From contig JAZKJV010009628.1 of assembly GCA_037367405.1 (NCBI GenBank), positions 264,902 to 328,901 of the forward strand: DNA of 64,000 bases, read 5' to 3'. This stretch comes from Ottelia alismoides. Lineage: Eukaryota > Streptophyta > Magnoliopsida > Alismatales > Hydrocharitaceae. The stretch's first letter is position 1. Every line of letters begins with the position of its first letter. Under the pieces are notes generated by a model. That model was not told where the DNA came from, did no database searches, and worked only from the letters and a program-made list of their open reading frames with translations. The position numbers were made by a program, and so were the translations under genes. Below, piece by piece: positions 1-10,344 of the stretch.

Positions 1-353
1 TAGAATAGATTGGTTGGCTGGATTTCTTAGTTTTTGGTGGACAGACAATGATTCTTTTGATGGTATACATGATAGCATCTTGTATAGTTAGTTGTATTTT
101 TATGGTGTACTTACCCTATCTTTTGCCAAACTTTTAAGATACATGTATTAACGTATAAATTTCTTCTGATACATGTACTATATGGAAATTAATGCATCGT
201 TTCTTTGGTAACACGTGTCTTTAAGTGGCTTGTTATATCAATGTGAATGTAATTCAACTCGCGAAAAATTTTCCATGCCTTTTTGTACTCGATGCGATCT
301 ATCGTAAATTAAATAATGAGAATGTCATGTAAACCGATAACCTGGATCCCGGG

Positions 354-656
354 TGCAACAATGCAGAAGCATAATATCGGGAAAATAGAATAAATATGAA
401 GAACACCGATATTTTACTTGGAACCCTACTCCGTCACAAAGGACTTCTGTTTTCTATTCACTTTTCTCTTTAACTGAAACAATGGGTGTGGGACTTCTTA
501 TATAACTCCACCGACTAACTAAAGTCCAACTAACAGTAGATGTGAGACTAAACATGTGGATATAATAATTGGACCTGAGAGGGATACAATTACACATCAC
601 TACAATGACGCAAACTTTCTCTAAACGCATTTATGATGTCTTAGCATACTCAAACA
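354..656 (-). repeat. Solo LTR, diverged relative of the 23562-26108 element
   Basis: Read on the minus strand this begins TGTTTGAGTATGC and contains a TATATAAGAAGTCC core and GATATTATGCTTCTGCATT near the end. These blocks match, in order, the LTRs at 23562-23872 and 25794-26108. No internal region or second LTR adjoins it, so it is a solo LTR or fragment. No clear target duplication was found. The left boundary is approximate. Confidence 0.55.
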
Positions 657-940
657 AAAGTAGGTGACGAGGTAGAATAGGCATAAAGTCACATGAATTC
701 CGACGAGAACAAGGATAATTATTCTTGCCAAAAGCTAATTTCGTGATCACTATAGTGGGGTAGAGTTTTTTAGAAGATATGGGGGGGATAAATGGAGGCA
801 CATCTCCATTTACGAATCCAAAGGAAAATTTATCTACGACAAAAAAAATCGCAAAAAAGGAATAAAAAACTGAACTTGGTATACATTATACTACTCATAC
901 CAAGCATGCTCTAAACAACTCTAATGAACAATTCTAATAA

Positions 941-1040
941 ACTCTAATGAACAACTCTAATGAGCATGCTTTATTAATAAATGCTTTGGTGTGGTGACTC
1001 CCGCCTCGTGAGGGCTCCCCCGGTTTCTTACTCAAAAAAA
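941..1040 (+). mobile_element. 5'-truncated LINE stub with 24-bp target duplication
   Basis: About 100 bp end in a GC-rich hairpin-like stretch (CTCCCGCCTCGTGAGGGCTC), then GGTTTCTTACTC and a poly-A run. The tail resembles the 3' tail of the LINE ending near 56370. AACTCTAATGAACAATTCTAATAA occurs directly before (917-940) and directly after (1041-1064), a typical LINE target-site duplication. A nearby imperfect copy at 941-960 makes the exact 5' end uncertain. Confidence 0.65.
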
Positions 1041-1334
1041 AACTCTAATGAACAATTCTAATAACTCACCATGTTCCAAAAGCTCGTGCACCAAGTAAGC
1101 AACTGACAATAAACTAAAATCAAATTTGTGAAAATAGAAAATTTAGCCTGCATCAATCTCTCTTTAGAAGTAGACTTGTACCAGCCACTAGGCCACAAAA
1201 TTTTAAATACTCTCGTGTACATTTATATCCAAATTACAACTGATATTGTAGAATCAAAAACCTAATAGTTAAATGCAGATAAATAATTAATACATAGAAA
1301 AAAAACCAAAGAAACTAACTAAAGTGATCGTTAC

Positions 1335-1474
1335 CCAATTTTTGAGCCATTCTTCCCAACAAGAATCTGCCTCTGACTATTCTTTTGAACAATAAAATGC
1401 TGCTCAATTCTAAGGGAGCCATCAGGTAGTTCTTTCCAGTCCATTAGACGGTGTTCAAGAGTGTAAGGAATTTC
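1335..1474 (-). CDS. ERG: ERG exon: first part of the KH RNA-binding domain
   Basis: The 140-bp exon encodes EIPYTLEHRLMDWKELPDGS, then IEQHFIVQKNSQRQILVGKNG and SKIG. ILVGKNGSKIG is the KH-domain GxxG-type loop (GKNG) that contacts RNA. The acceptor is AATCCAG at 1475. The donor reads AATTGG|GTAACG, leaving a split codon. The final exon (family pattern IGxxANEELR) is not in bases 1-1334, so it should lie beyond the left edge. Confidence 0.87.
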
Positions 1475-1594
1475 CTGGATTCAACATTAAACTGTTCTTA
1501 GAAACCAAAACAACAAAATACATACGTACATACACATACATGCATACATGTGTGTATATCTCAATAATCAATAGTAAAATAGTAAAATATTTAC

Positions 1595-1702
1595 CTGATG
1601 TATGTAGTTTAGCATCTTCTCGCGCACAACGTCTAATGATATTGACTTCATAATTTCTTCAGACATGATTGTAGGGTCTTCCTCCCACGGTCTTTTAATA
1701 GC
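1595..1702 (-). CDS. ERG: ERG exon: linker into the KH domain
   Basis: The 108-bp exon (36 codons, phase 0 on both sides) encodes AIKRPWEEDPTIMSEEIMKS and on to EKMLNYIHQ. This matches the conserved ERA block leading from the GTPase domain into the KH domain. The acceptor is TATAG at 1703 and the donor CATCAG|GTAAAT. It lies 7.2 kb downstream of the G5 exon, across an intron holding a LINE, a TRIM-like element and a SINE. No lesions are seen. Confidence 0.88.
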
Positions 1703-2690
1703 CTATAAATACAACCAATCAAGAAGAAACTTGCCAATATAATGAATGGGAGGTGTTGTTTAAGAAATCAATAAGAAAATAAGCATGGAAAACAATGCTC
1801 CAACCAAAATAGAGAGGAATTCAATTTATTAAATTAACTTGATACAGACACAGAAATGTGTAAATCATCGTAGAGAAAGGAACCTCCCAATAGAGCACTT
1901 CCAGCAGTTGATGCAAACGTTTTAAGCCCCAGAGCACCCATCATATTTAATGCCGCGTACAATCCAAATAATCTCTTTTAGTAACAAAAATAATTGGATC
2001 TCCCCTTCCTTAATTCGAGGCTGCCACCAAGTATCCATGTCCTCGTATTCTGTGATGGTCCTGATGGATACTGCCATATACCCCTTTCTTAACCCCATTT
2101 TATATGATTTGAAGGCGGCATGAGATTTTACTTAATATAACCATAATATTGTTGTCAACAATTTGAGTGGCTGTAGCAAATGCCATTGCAGTAACTTTAG
2201 TGTTGTGTTCTAGAAGAATAGTGGAGTGTCAGTATGGGTCATGGTCTATTCATTTATCTAGTTGAAACTTGAAAAATACAAGATAACACGGTCGTAATGG
2301 TTGCCGGTAGTGAAGACACGATGGTTTCATCCCATTTTATTTAGCAGATCTTCCTTTTTAAGCTGAATATAAAAAGCTACAAGACTCCTATGATACAGGC
2401 AGTCAGCAGAAGAAGATGAAGATTTCTTAGAAGATCCTGGCATCTTAGTGGTGAACAAGTTCGTATTCAGTGAACGCCTCTCGATACTATTTAAAGTAGT
2501 AAAAAAACAACGTGCTAAAGCAGCTGCTAGCAGACATGGTTTGGCATCAATGGTTCAATTCATAATGGACTTCCAGATCCATGACACTATACTTGGCTCA
2601 TTGGTAAAAGTTTAATGACAGAATCAATAAAGATAAATAACAAATGCGGTCAACTGGAACCTTTATTATGGTTAATTATTCTAACAACTA
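1703..2690. other. Intron sequence, nothing recognised
   Basis: AT-rich unique-looking sequence between the ERG exon ending the long intron and the LINE. No coding similarity, repeat pair or RNA element was seen on either strand. The LINE 5' end could lie anywhere between about 2450 and 2730. Confidence 0.5.
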
Positions 2691-2728
2691 TTCATATCCA
2701 CATCCTAGCTAGGAAGTCCTGGAAAAGC

Positions 2729-3025
2729 ATGAGTAGGGGCAGAAAGGAGAGCGCCACCAGTCTAATAGGAGCATCCGATGGGCCTCGGAAGTATGAAGGC
2801 GAAGGTCGGGAAGATGTTTCAATGAGGAGGGGACGACGAGGGAACCTGGATCTCTCCGAAGGAGAAGACTCAGAGGCCCAAGGGAGGAGTATCGCGGTGC
2901 TTCAGATGCAGTGCACTGGATCATTTGTCCAAGAACTACTTTCATGCGGAGCAGTTGTGCTTCCGATGAGGTCGTCCATGGCACAGAAAGCAGCACTGCC
3001 ATTTGCTAGGCACGTGGCCAAGTAA
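2729..3025 (+). pseudogene. LINE ORF1 N-terminal part with broken zinc knuckles
   Basis: An Arg/Glu-rich reading frame from the ATG at 2729 (MSRGRKESATSL) leads into a knuckle region. Another frame from 2898 reads CFRCSALDHLSKN and then CFR-stop-GRPWHRKQHC. In intact plant LINE ORF1 proteins this is a pair of CCHC knuckles that bind RNA. Here the first lacks its last Cys (Tyr) and the second has a TGA in place of a Cys. The region from 3025 to 4080 continues as ORF1-like debris in several frames with many stops. Confidence 0.6.
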
Positions 3026-4119
3026 GAAAATCACGAGCGAGGTTCAATCAGACTAGGAGATTCTTTCTTTGCTACAGCGGTTGTCGAAGGAGGCTGCTTT
3101 GGAACAACCGCTCGATGGCTTTGTCATTAGTGAGAGTTACGTGGAGCATTTGAGAAGTATGCGAGAATGACTGCGCGTGGCGAAGGGCTCCGTAGCCTTG
3201 GTTGATATTGTTTGGATGTGGGAAGATCTGTTGTGCATCCATGTTTATAGGGAAGAGGGGTGATGGAGGTTCTTACTGGTGTCCACCACGGATGGTGTGT
3301 CGGATGGCTTAGAGCCTTGGACCAGCTCTGGAGACTAAAGGTGGCAGAGGTCCTCCTGTGATGCTGGAAGCAGAGGATGCTTCATGAAGCTATAAGGCAA
3401 GTTGGGGAGGTAACTGAGATTTATTGCTCGAGATTGAGGGTCCATGAATCGTCGGAGGTTGAAGTACTCTTGAGGGGTGGCGGGTTGTTTCCACCTCGAC
3501 GTACGGAGCTGACAATTGGGCGGTGTGTCGTACCCTTGTGGTTGGTGCATCTTGGCTATGCTCCAGTCGGCGGCGAGGTTTCCACTGTGGCCAATCGGCG
3601 ACGGTCGGGAGATATGACGAGAAGATGATCGTGGCGCATAACCCAGAAGCTGCAGATTCTTCAGGTAGAGGAGAAAAATTGGGCGAAGTCCAGGCTAGAA
3701 ACCATATTATGTTTAAACATTCTTAGAGGTGGTGCTTTTCGGATCCTCGAAGGTGGCTTCGGGGTCGGATTTGCATCCAAACTCGAGAAAGCTAACGGAT
3801 CTTGCTGGTTCAAAGGATAGTTCGGGCCCGGGCACTTCCCCTAACCCGTTTAGGCTTACTTCTTGGCCATTGTCTTAGGGAAACTCTATTTCGAAAAAGC
3901 GGAAGGAGGGGGAACCCGGTAGGTAATGCTTTGCATTAGAGTGTGGTTGAAGTGTCCGAGGCTACTATTATGGTGTCGAAGAGGGTACGGAGGGTGTTAT
4001 CGATCGTTCTGAGATGGAAGCGGAGAGTGGTGTTGCTGAGGGCTAAGGTTTAAAAAACATAATGGCGGAACGAGGCATTTTCCTAGGAATCAAGGCGAGG
4101 AGTAGCCTCAAGGCGGTCG

Positions 4120-4399
4120 AGGCGTAAGAAATATAAAACATTGGAAGAGAACTTGTATTTTACGTGGAACCTTGCTCCATAGGGAGCGGGATGAAACAAC
4201 GTGAGAAGGCCTCTCAAGGGTCGCGTATTCTTTATTGCTCTCTCTTTCTCTGTTACGGGTGGTCTGGAGCTTCTCATATAGCCCCACCAGTAAGACCAAC
4301 TCCCACTCAAAATAGATGTGGAACTAAACCAATGGATGTGGTAATTGGATCCTAGAGGGATCCAATTACACATCTATAAATGTGATGCATACTCTAACA
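4120..4399 (-). repeat. Solo LTR inserted in LINE ORF1
   Basis: On the minus strand it starts TGTTAGAGTATGC and holds GGGGCTATATGAGAAGCTCC, a TATA-containing core matching the LTRs of the 23562-26108 element (GGAGGCTATATAAGGAGCC). It also shares CACATCCAT followed by GTTTAGT and the CGCTCCCTATGGA block. The left edge merges with a MITE-like scrap (about 4036-4119, AAGGTTTAAAAAACATAATGG). It splits the LINE. Confidence 0.6.
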
Positions 4400-4653
4400 A
4401 ACTCATTACTTGTCCACCTCGATCTAAATCTGTCGGTAAAGCAATAACCTTCTCTATCTCATCCTATTAGTTCATCCCTCAAATGTTTATATGCGAAGTA
4501 TAGGGGTTGATAAATGCTAGATCGTCCGATTTTGTATTGACTATATTTTGAGGCTATATAATTCGATTTTGACTGTTGTATTCATTGGATGTGTTCATTC
4601 ACAGATTGATTTATAAGCGATCTTACTTTCACAAATGGTGTGTTGTTTCATAA

Positions 4654-5427
4654 TTGGAGCTTGGCAAGTATCTAAATGCATACATCCCTTCTCCTCTTTC
4701 TTCTTGTGCGTCTTCCGAGGCATCTCAAGGGGCAATATCTGCTACGTCTCCCTTTTCAAAAGGATCTCTTGGTCCCGCTGCAATTGCACCTCGACTCGGC
4801 ACCCAACCGTTTAAGGGTTTTTGCGCATCCTTTGAGGGGCACTGGATTTCGACCCGCCTCCCATTCTCGGATCTATTTGAGCCCGCTCTTGGTGGACATC
4901 AATCCCTGACTCGATTTTCTCTCTCGAGTTGCCTTATCACGGTCTCCTCGGATTCCATTTGTCTAGATCGGGGGCGTCCCTTGAAGGGTCCCTTGGCGGA
5001 GTTCTCTTAACCTCCTGGAGTAGCAAGCTTGTTCGGGCGGTAGTGCATGGGCCACCCCCTTTTGAAAGGGACATCCTCTGCTCCATTTTGGAATGGATCA
5101 TGATCCTCGCTGGAGGTTGGTCCCCGGTTGTTACTACCACGCCCGACTACTCCCCCTTTAACTTCCGCAGTTTGCGAAGTCACTCCTGGGGAGGCACAGG
5201 TTGTCCCTGCCCCTGATAGCAACACCGGGGCCTTATTCTTTGGCTCCTTGGACTCCGAGACTGATGCTAAGCTTTGCATAGGCAAAAGAACCGGTAAAAG
5301 ATATCGAAGGAGGCAGCGAGGCAAACAGCGCCTCGTTGTATTTGGTCCCATCTCTGAGCGCATGGAGCAAGTTGCCCTGCTGATGGGTGTGGTTCCCGTG
5401 AGGGGGCCAACTTCTGGTTCTAAATGA
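4654..5427 (+). pseudogene. LINE ORF1 C-terminal part
   Basis: Two overlapping frames cover this region. The second (5128-5427) ends with a basic block (KRYRRRQRGKQR) and a short tail. Its TGA at 5425-5427 overlaps the ATG of ORF2 at 5424-5426 in the sequence ATGA. That arrangement is typical of a bicistronic LINE in which ORF2 is read by termination-reinitiation. Assignment rests on position and ORF structure, not on a recognised domain. Confidence 0.55.
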
Positions 5428-6060
5428 AGATTCTCTCTTGGAACATGAGGGTTTGGGTGACCCGGAAAAATAGACTTTGGGTTCCAGATTCTGGGAATAG
5501 TACTGTAATGTTGTCTTCCTACAGGAAACAAAGCTAGGCGCATGTCCATCAGTCTGGAATTATTTTAGGGCGGGTTCGATCTCTGGTTTACGCTCCCTTG
5601 ACGCGTCTGGAAGTATGGGGGGCTTGTTGCTGACCTGAAGGGAGACTATCTTCCGCTTCCGTGCGAAGCTGAGGGGTACCCACATGCTCACAGTACTCTT
5701 GCAGCACGCTCAGTTGAGTACCATGTTCGCTTTTTCTTGCGTCTATGGGCCCTGCCATTCTGCATCTCACCAAGTGCTCTGGTCTGAGCTGTGGAGTGCA
5801 AGGTCCACTTTCCCGAGCTCAAGTTGGTTAGTGGGTGGTGATTTCAATGTCTCCTTATTTTCTTCTGACCGACCGGGGCTGCGTGGCGGCAAGGACCCTG
5901 GTTCTACCGACTTCATAAACCTAATTGATGACTTGGGGCTGGAGGTGATGGATACTATTGGCACTAAGTACACTTGGAAGAATTCTAGTTCCGGATTCAG
6001 TATTGATCGGTTCCCTTGCATCTGGTGAATTGCTCGATTTGTTCCCTCTCTCTTTCTCCT
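5424..6060 (+). pseudogene. LINE ORF2 endonuclease domain
   Basis: ORF2 opens MKILSWNMR, the standard start of plant L1 endonucleases (SWN motif). Further on, after frameshifts, the frame 5684-6028 carries CVYGPC, WLVGGDFNVSLF (catalytic GDFN), LGLEVMDTIG and YTWKNSSSG (the YTW motif). The domain nicks target DNA before reverse transcription. A frameshift near 6028 moves the reading into the frame at 5958-6428. Confidence 0.8.
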
Positions 6061-6418
6061 CTTGTAGGCCAAGAACGAGGTCGGATCACACGCCAATTAT
6101 CTGGGACTCGGGCGTTGCTTCCCCGCCAAGGGGTTTCTTCAAGTTTGAGAAGGCTTGGCTCCTAAAGGAGTCGTTTAGAGAACCGGTCTCCTCCCATTGG
6201 TCATCCACGATTGTAACTGGTTCTGATGCTAGGAGCTTTGTCCAAAAGCTGAACTCGCTCCGTCAACGTCTATGTGCTTTCAAAAAGGAGACTAGACAGG
6301 CTCGACGTGTGGGGAGGGTTGAGGCTGAGGGCGAGGTTCAGAGGCTTGAAGGTTTGGAGGATGACAGGCCTCTGAAAGATGTGGAGCTAGCGCAGAGCGA
6401 AGGATCAGAGAAGGATCG

Positions 6419-7968
6419 TTGCCGATGACGGAAGCGGATACGAAATGGAACCTTAGGTCCAGGCATAACTGGCTCAAGGAGGGGGATGCGAACACGACCT
6501 TCTTTCATAGAATGGCTTGTGTGAGACATCGTGCTAATACTATCTGCTCGATTGTTGTTGATGGAATCTCTATTGAGGGTGACAATGTGATGGGACAGGC
6601 GATTACGGATCACTTCTTTACAGCTTCGAGGCATTTGGAGGCGAGACCCTGGAGATGGGCGGGTCTTGGTGCCTCTCAGCTTTCGGATGTCCATGCTACT
6701 AGCCTTATCCAGAGGGTCACGATGGAGGAGGTGAAGGTTGCGGTATGGAACCTTAATGTCGATGGCGCTCCTGGCCCAGATGGTTTCCCTATTTGCTTTT
6801 ACAAGGAGTTCTGGGATCTTGTGAATGTTGAGGTATTGCAAGTTGTGGAGGATTGTTGTCAGTGCAATGCAAGTTTTGATAAGCTGAATAGGGCGCTTAT
6901 TTTTCTTCTTCCGAAATGTGAGGCGACGGAGAAAATGGTGAACATCAGGTCCATCGCCCTATCAAATGTTATTTATCTGATTATTTCCAAGGTGTTTGCG
7001 ATTAGGTTGAGCAGGGTTCTCGAGCACATTATCTCTCCCTTGCAATCGGCCTTCATCCTGGGCCATCAGATCTCGTACAGTTTGCTTCTTGCTTCGAAGA
7101 TCATTGCTGACTGGAAGAGACGCAAGTCGAAGGCTCTGCTTTGGAAGGTGGACTTTGCAAAGGCTTATGAGACCCTGAACTGGCATTTTCTTTGGTATGC
7201 CATGCACAGAAGAGGTTTTCCGAAGATTTGGGTGAATTGGACGAAACGTTGCATCAACACTACCTCTTTCGTCGTTTTGGTGAATGGTCATCGGGAGGGG
7301 GGTTTCTTTCAGCCTCATTGGGGGATTAGGAAGGGATGTCCCCTTGCTCCTTTGTTGTTTGTGCCTGCTACGGACATCCTCGCCTGCATGGTTGACCAGG
7401 TCCACGAATCCAGGATCACTAAAGGATTTTCTTCTGATGATATGTGTATCATGCTTCTATAATATAATGATGACACGATTTTCTGCATTGAGGGGGGCAA
7501 GGAGGAGGTCTCCGGTATGCGATTACTTTGGAGATTTTCGGTGAATTATCCGGGTTCGCTTTGAATTTTGGAAAGTCCATGGTGATTCCCTTTGCGCTTT
7601 CAGATGATGAGGTGCAGGAATGTAGCAGCGAGCTCAACACGAAACGTGGTTGCCTCCCTATCCGTTACATGGGCATCCCTCTAACTTCTGGCAGAATCAA
7701 GATAGCGGACCAGTTACTAGTGGTGGAGAAAATGGAAAGGAGACTCTCAGGATGGAAGGCCTCCATCCTCCCTAGGGAAGGTCATCATGTCTTGGTGAAG
7801 GCACTGCTTTCGGGGATCCCAGTTTACTTCATGTCCTCTCGCCTCCTGTCTGTTGGGATTAGGAAACGCTTTGAGAGGCTTATGAGAAGGTTCATGTGGA
7901 ACAAGAATGGTGAGGAGGGGAATGGGATGCATTTGGTGGACTGGGAGTCGGTCACTCTTTTGAAGATG
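6419..7968 (+). pseudogene. LINE ORF2 reverse transcriptase
   Basis: Landmarks in order: WLKEGDANTTFFHRMA, GAPGPDGFPICFYKEFW, FLLPK, RSIALSNVIYLIISKVFA, QSAFILGHQIS, DFAKAYETLNWHFL, GIRKGCPLAPLLF. The catalytic motif normally QYADDT reads stop-YNDDT at 7461-7475 (TAA TAT AAT GAT GAC). The thumb region follows (LNFGKSMVIPFA, YMGIPLTSGRIK, ERRLSGWKAS). The CAA-to-TAA change and the Ala-to-Asn change would each inactivate it. Sequence similarity ends at LLKM, 7968. Confidence 0.88.
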
Positions 7969-7969
7969 T

Positions 7970-8547
7970 TGTACACCCCAAAACAAAGTCTTACATCAAA
8001 AACTCACAAAATGTAAGAGGGTAATGCATGGTGTGAATTACTACTTTACAACTTAGAGTTCAACATTCTGAGTAGTTGTCAACGGATACAACTGGACGGA
8101 GCCTAAATTGTCAATGCCAGTATTCCTCGACGATCATGATTTAGAAGCATAAGCAAATGACATAACAAATGGTATAAGAGCGAGTTCCCTCTGATAGTGG
8201 AAAGAGCTACCGAAGAATTGGAACCACCCCTACAAAGAGATAGGATGAAACATCTACCAAATCGTGCAACTGTTATTATTACATTAAACAAGTCATGGGT
8301 CATATATCAACGAGGATGTTGCGAATACGAGTGGGGGAGATTTACCCCAAACATAGTCCCACATTTAAAACTCATAGAGTTTGAGAGTGGGTTATATACG
8401 GCGTGGATTACTACTCGACAACTTATCTTAAGCATTTTAGGTGGTTGTCAAAATGCCTAATTAAACCCGAGCCTAATAAATTTGCCAATTTCCTCGATAA
8501 CACTGGTAACCTAAGCTCAAGAGATTTTTTTCCCTTCATCTCACAAC
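7970..8547 (+). mobile_element. TRIM-like miniature LTR element
   Basis: Two diverged direct repeats (about 7970-8166 and 8348-8547) share, in order, CCCCAAA, TCAAAA/TTAAAACTCA, GGATTACTACT/GAATTACTACT, CAACTTA, GTTGTCAA, GAGCCTAA and ATTCCTCGA. After the first comes TGGTATAAGAGC (8171-8182), one base from the TGGTATCAGAGC initiator-tRNA primer site. Before the second is a purine run, GAGTGGGGGAGA. The internal part is only about 170 bp and non-coding. The left end replaces the 3' end of the LINE. No target duplication was identified. Confidence 0.6.
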
Positions 8548-8599
8548 ATGTTGATTAACAAAATGTGTAATCTTCCTCCCAAAAGATGAAACAACTTTA

Positions 8600-8860
8600 C
8601 CATTAAGGCACGTCAATTTGGCTATACATTTGACATATTATATCCGGTTGTATGTATGTATGAAGATGCATGTTTCTATATCCATAAAAAATGGTGAAGC
8701 TTTCTCCCACTTTAAGAAGGGTAGGCAACATAGATTCTTGCTCAAATCCATGTTGAAAGATCCAATTATTTTTTACAAACGTAACCCTCACAATGACGGA
8801 TTTGAACCATGATCATTTCGGTGGTTGATACACTGCACTACCATCAGACCATTGAAGTGG
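8600..8860 (-). mobile_element. tRNA-derived SINE
   Basis: On the minus strand, TGGTAGTGCAG (8843-8833) resembles a pol III A box. GGTTCAAATCC (8808-8798) is a near-perfect B box, about 35 bp further on, the spacing expected inside a tRNA-type promoter. A tRNA-unrelated body follows to about 8600. I see no cloverleaf with an acceptor stem, so a SINE fits better than a tRNA gene. The 3' end and target duplication are not resolved. Confidence 0.55.
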
Positions 8861-8930
8861 ATATGTTTTTGTATTTATAATTTAAAAAATATATATTAAT
8901 AAGAAGTCAATAAGGACAAGGAAAACATGC

Positions 8931-8997
8931 CTGATCTGACAGATACTGAACAAGATTTCTCACTCCTGAACCTTTTAGTCCAGAAACCATGAAATGC
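8931..8997 (-). CDS. ERG: ERG exon with G5 motif SGLKG, followed by a GC splice donor
   Basis: The 67-bp exon gives HFMVSGLKGSGVRNLVQYL and ends SDQ. SGLKG occupies the G5 position (SAxxG type) of ERA GTPases. The acceptor TTTTAG lies 86 bp from the preceding exon. The 3' boundary reads GATCAG|GCATGT, so the donor is GC rather than GT. The next exon starts GCTATTAAAAGA (AIKRPW), so the protein reads SDQ|AIKRPWEEDP as expected for the family. GC-AG introns are a known minority class in plants. Confidence 0.85.
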
Positions 8998-9083
8998 CTA
9001 AAAGACAACATAATTCAAATCAGGAAGTCTAAGCAATTTTTAGCTTGATTTTGCAGAAAAAGTTATTCTTTTACAATGTTAAC

Positions 9084-9245
9084 CTGTCATATCAAGGAAG
9101 ATCCTTAAATTCTTCTGCAACCTTCAGAAGATCTTTCTTGTCATGTACCAGATCAACTTTATTCATGCACAAAACACGCTTCTGTGTAGGATGAGCTTCA
9201 TCTCCAAGATACTTTATCAACTTCACCACCCTTGGGTCTTGTCTC
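9084..9245 (-). CDS. ERG: ERG exon with G4 motif NKVD, containing an in-frame TGA
   Basis: The 162-bp exon reads RQDPRVVKLIKYLG and then KRVLCMNKVDLV, followed by KKDLLKVAEEFKDLP, a stop, and YDR. NKVD is the G4 guanine-specificity motif. The acceptor is TTGCAG at 9246 and the donor AG|GTTAAC. TGA at 9094-9092 falls between LP and YDR, where a sense codon is expected because the frame continues correctly into the next exon (YDR|HFMVSGLKG). An alternative donor (AAG|GTTGCA) would remove the stop but break the frame. This exon starts with one base of a split codon, so the missing upstream exon should end in phase 2. Confidence 0.88.
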
Positions 9246-10175
9246 CTGCAACATCATCCACGAAATGAAAAGGAATCCTTCAACAAAAACATAAATAAGA
9301 TAATTCTGGTCAAACTAAACCGAGAGGAGCAAATGATATTATCTTTCCCTTTTTCAATTTCCATATGCATTACATTTTGGGTCTAGAGAGCTCTAACATG
9401 GTACATATTCAACTGTCATTTATTAAGCACCTATATGACAATGAACTGTCTCCTACCCATGGGCAGATCCAACGATACATTTCTTCAGATTTGGCAATGT
9501 GCAAAGTTTTGAGAATGGCAAGTGAGCATTTGCAGAAGAATTAAACATTATTCCAACTTATATGCTAACGGGTAACAACATTGACAAGTCATCCGCCGTT
9601 TCTGCTGAACTTAAACCAAACTTTTCATCGGTCAAGAGTGAATGGAAAGATTTTAAAAATGGATAAAGGATCTGTTTTAATTAACATGTACTGTTTGCTT
9701 ACTTCCACTATTTTGCTACCTGAAATGCTCCTCAAATAAATCTAAATAGATGCATAGGTAGATATATCCGCATCTACTGTTGCAATAGTCACCTGACTAG
9801 AAGGATTAGTTGGTCCAACTATTTTGATGGGGTGACCGAATAGAATAACTCTGGATGATTAGTCACTGAATAATAAAACTAAAGGCTTTTTTTAGATTTT
9901 TCGTACTTTCCTTTTAATGTAAAGTAAAAAGTTAGACATGTACAGTTCGATTGTAATTCAAATAGTACTTTAATCCTGTTAATTAATGACTATATACTTG
10001 CATTAAACATAATTTTTAAAGGGTGATCTAAGTATACCATATTCAAAAATAGAAACTGAGTGACTTGATAAGCATAAAGAGCACATTGAGCCTCTTATAT
10101 AGTAGAAACCAAGGGCCAAATACAATGGAAACCACACAAAAGGAATGACTAAATATAGCAAATGCTAAATATAGC
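9246..10175. other. Start of the long ERG intron, nothing recognised
   Basis: AT-rich sequence upstream (in gene sense) of the NKVD exon, ending at the 5-bp duplication ATAGC before Copia A. I searched the minus strand here for the missing DTPG exon and did not find it. Confidence 0.5.
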
Positions 10176-10326
10176 TGTGAAGATATTTATGTTTTCCATA
10201 TTTCATATGTATCTCTTTCTTATTCTCTACTTCTGTTTTCCACTTGATGTAATTTACCCATAGCCCTCTCTACTATATAAGAGAGCCTAGGGTTCTCAGA
10301 AAAAAACATTCTTATTTTCTCCAACA
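10176..10326 (+). repeat. Copia A 5' LTR
   Basis: Runs TGTGAAGATATT to TCTCCAACA. It includes CTATATAAGAGAGCC, the likely promoter TATA region, and is followed at once by TGGTATCAGAGC (10327-10338), complementary to initiator Met-tRNA. Confidence 0.92.
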
Positions 10327-10344
10327 TGGTATCAGAGCGGCGGT

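Larger units (their letters stand above)
2729..7968 (+). mobile_element. Decayed L1-type LINE, ORF1 and ORF2, truncated at the 3' end
   Basis: Order along the plus strand: basic/acidic ORF1 with CCHC-like knuckles (2729-3025 and beyond), ORF1 tail (to 5427), endonuclease (5424-6060) and reverse transcriptase (6419-7968). Stops and frameshifts occur throughout. A solo LTR on the minus strand (4120-4399) interrupts ORF1. The element stops inside ORF2 at about 7968, where a TRIM-like sequence begins. No C-terminal zinc domain or poly-A tail follows, which is unusual because LINEs normally lose 5' rather than 3' sequence. It lies in an ERG intron, antisense to the gene. Confidence 0.85.

Noticed and set aside
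8798..8843. Possible tRNA gene on the minus strand
   Set aside because: A and B boxes are present but no acceptor stem or complete cloverleaf could be drawn; a SINE explains it better.
9092..9094. RNA editing as an explanation for the ERG TGA
   Set aside because: C-to-U editing acts in plant organelles and would not turn UGA into a sense codon in a nuclear transcript.
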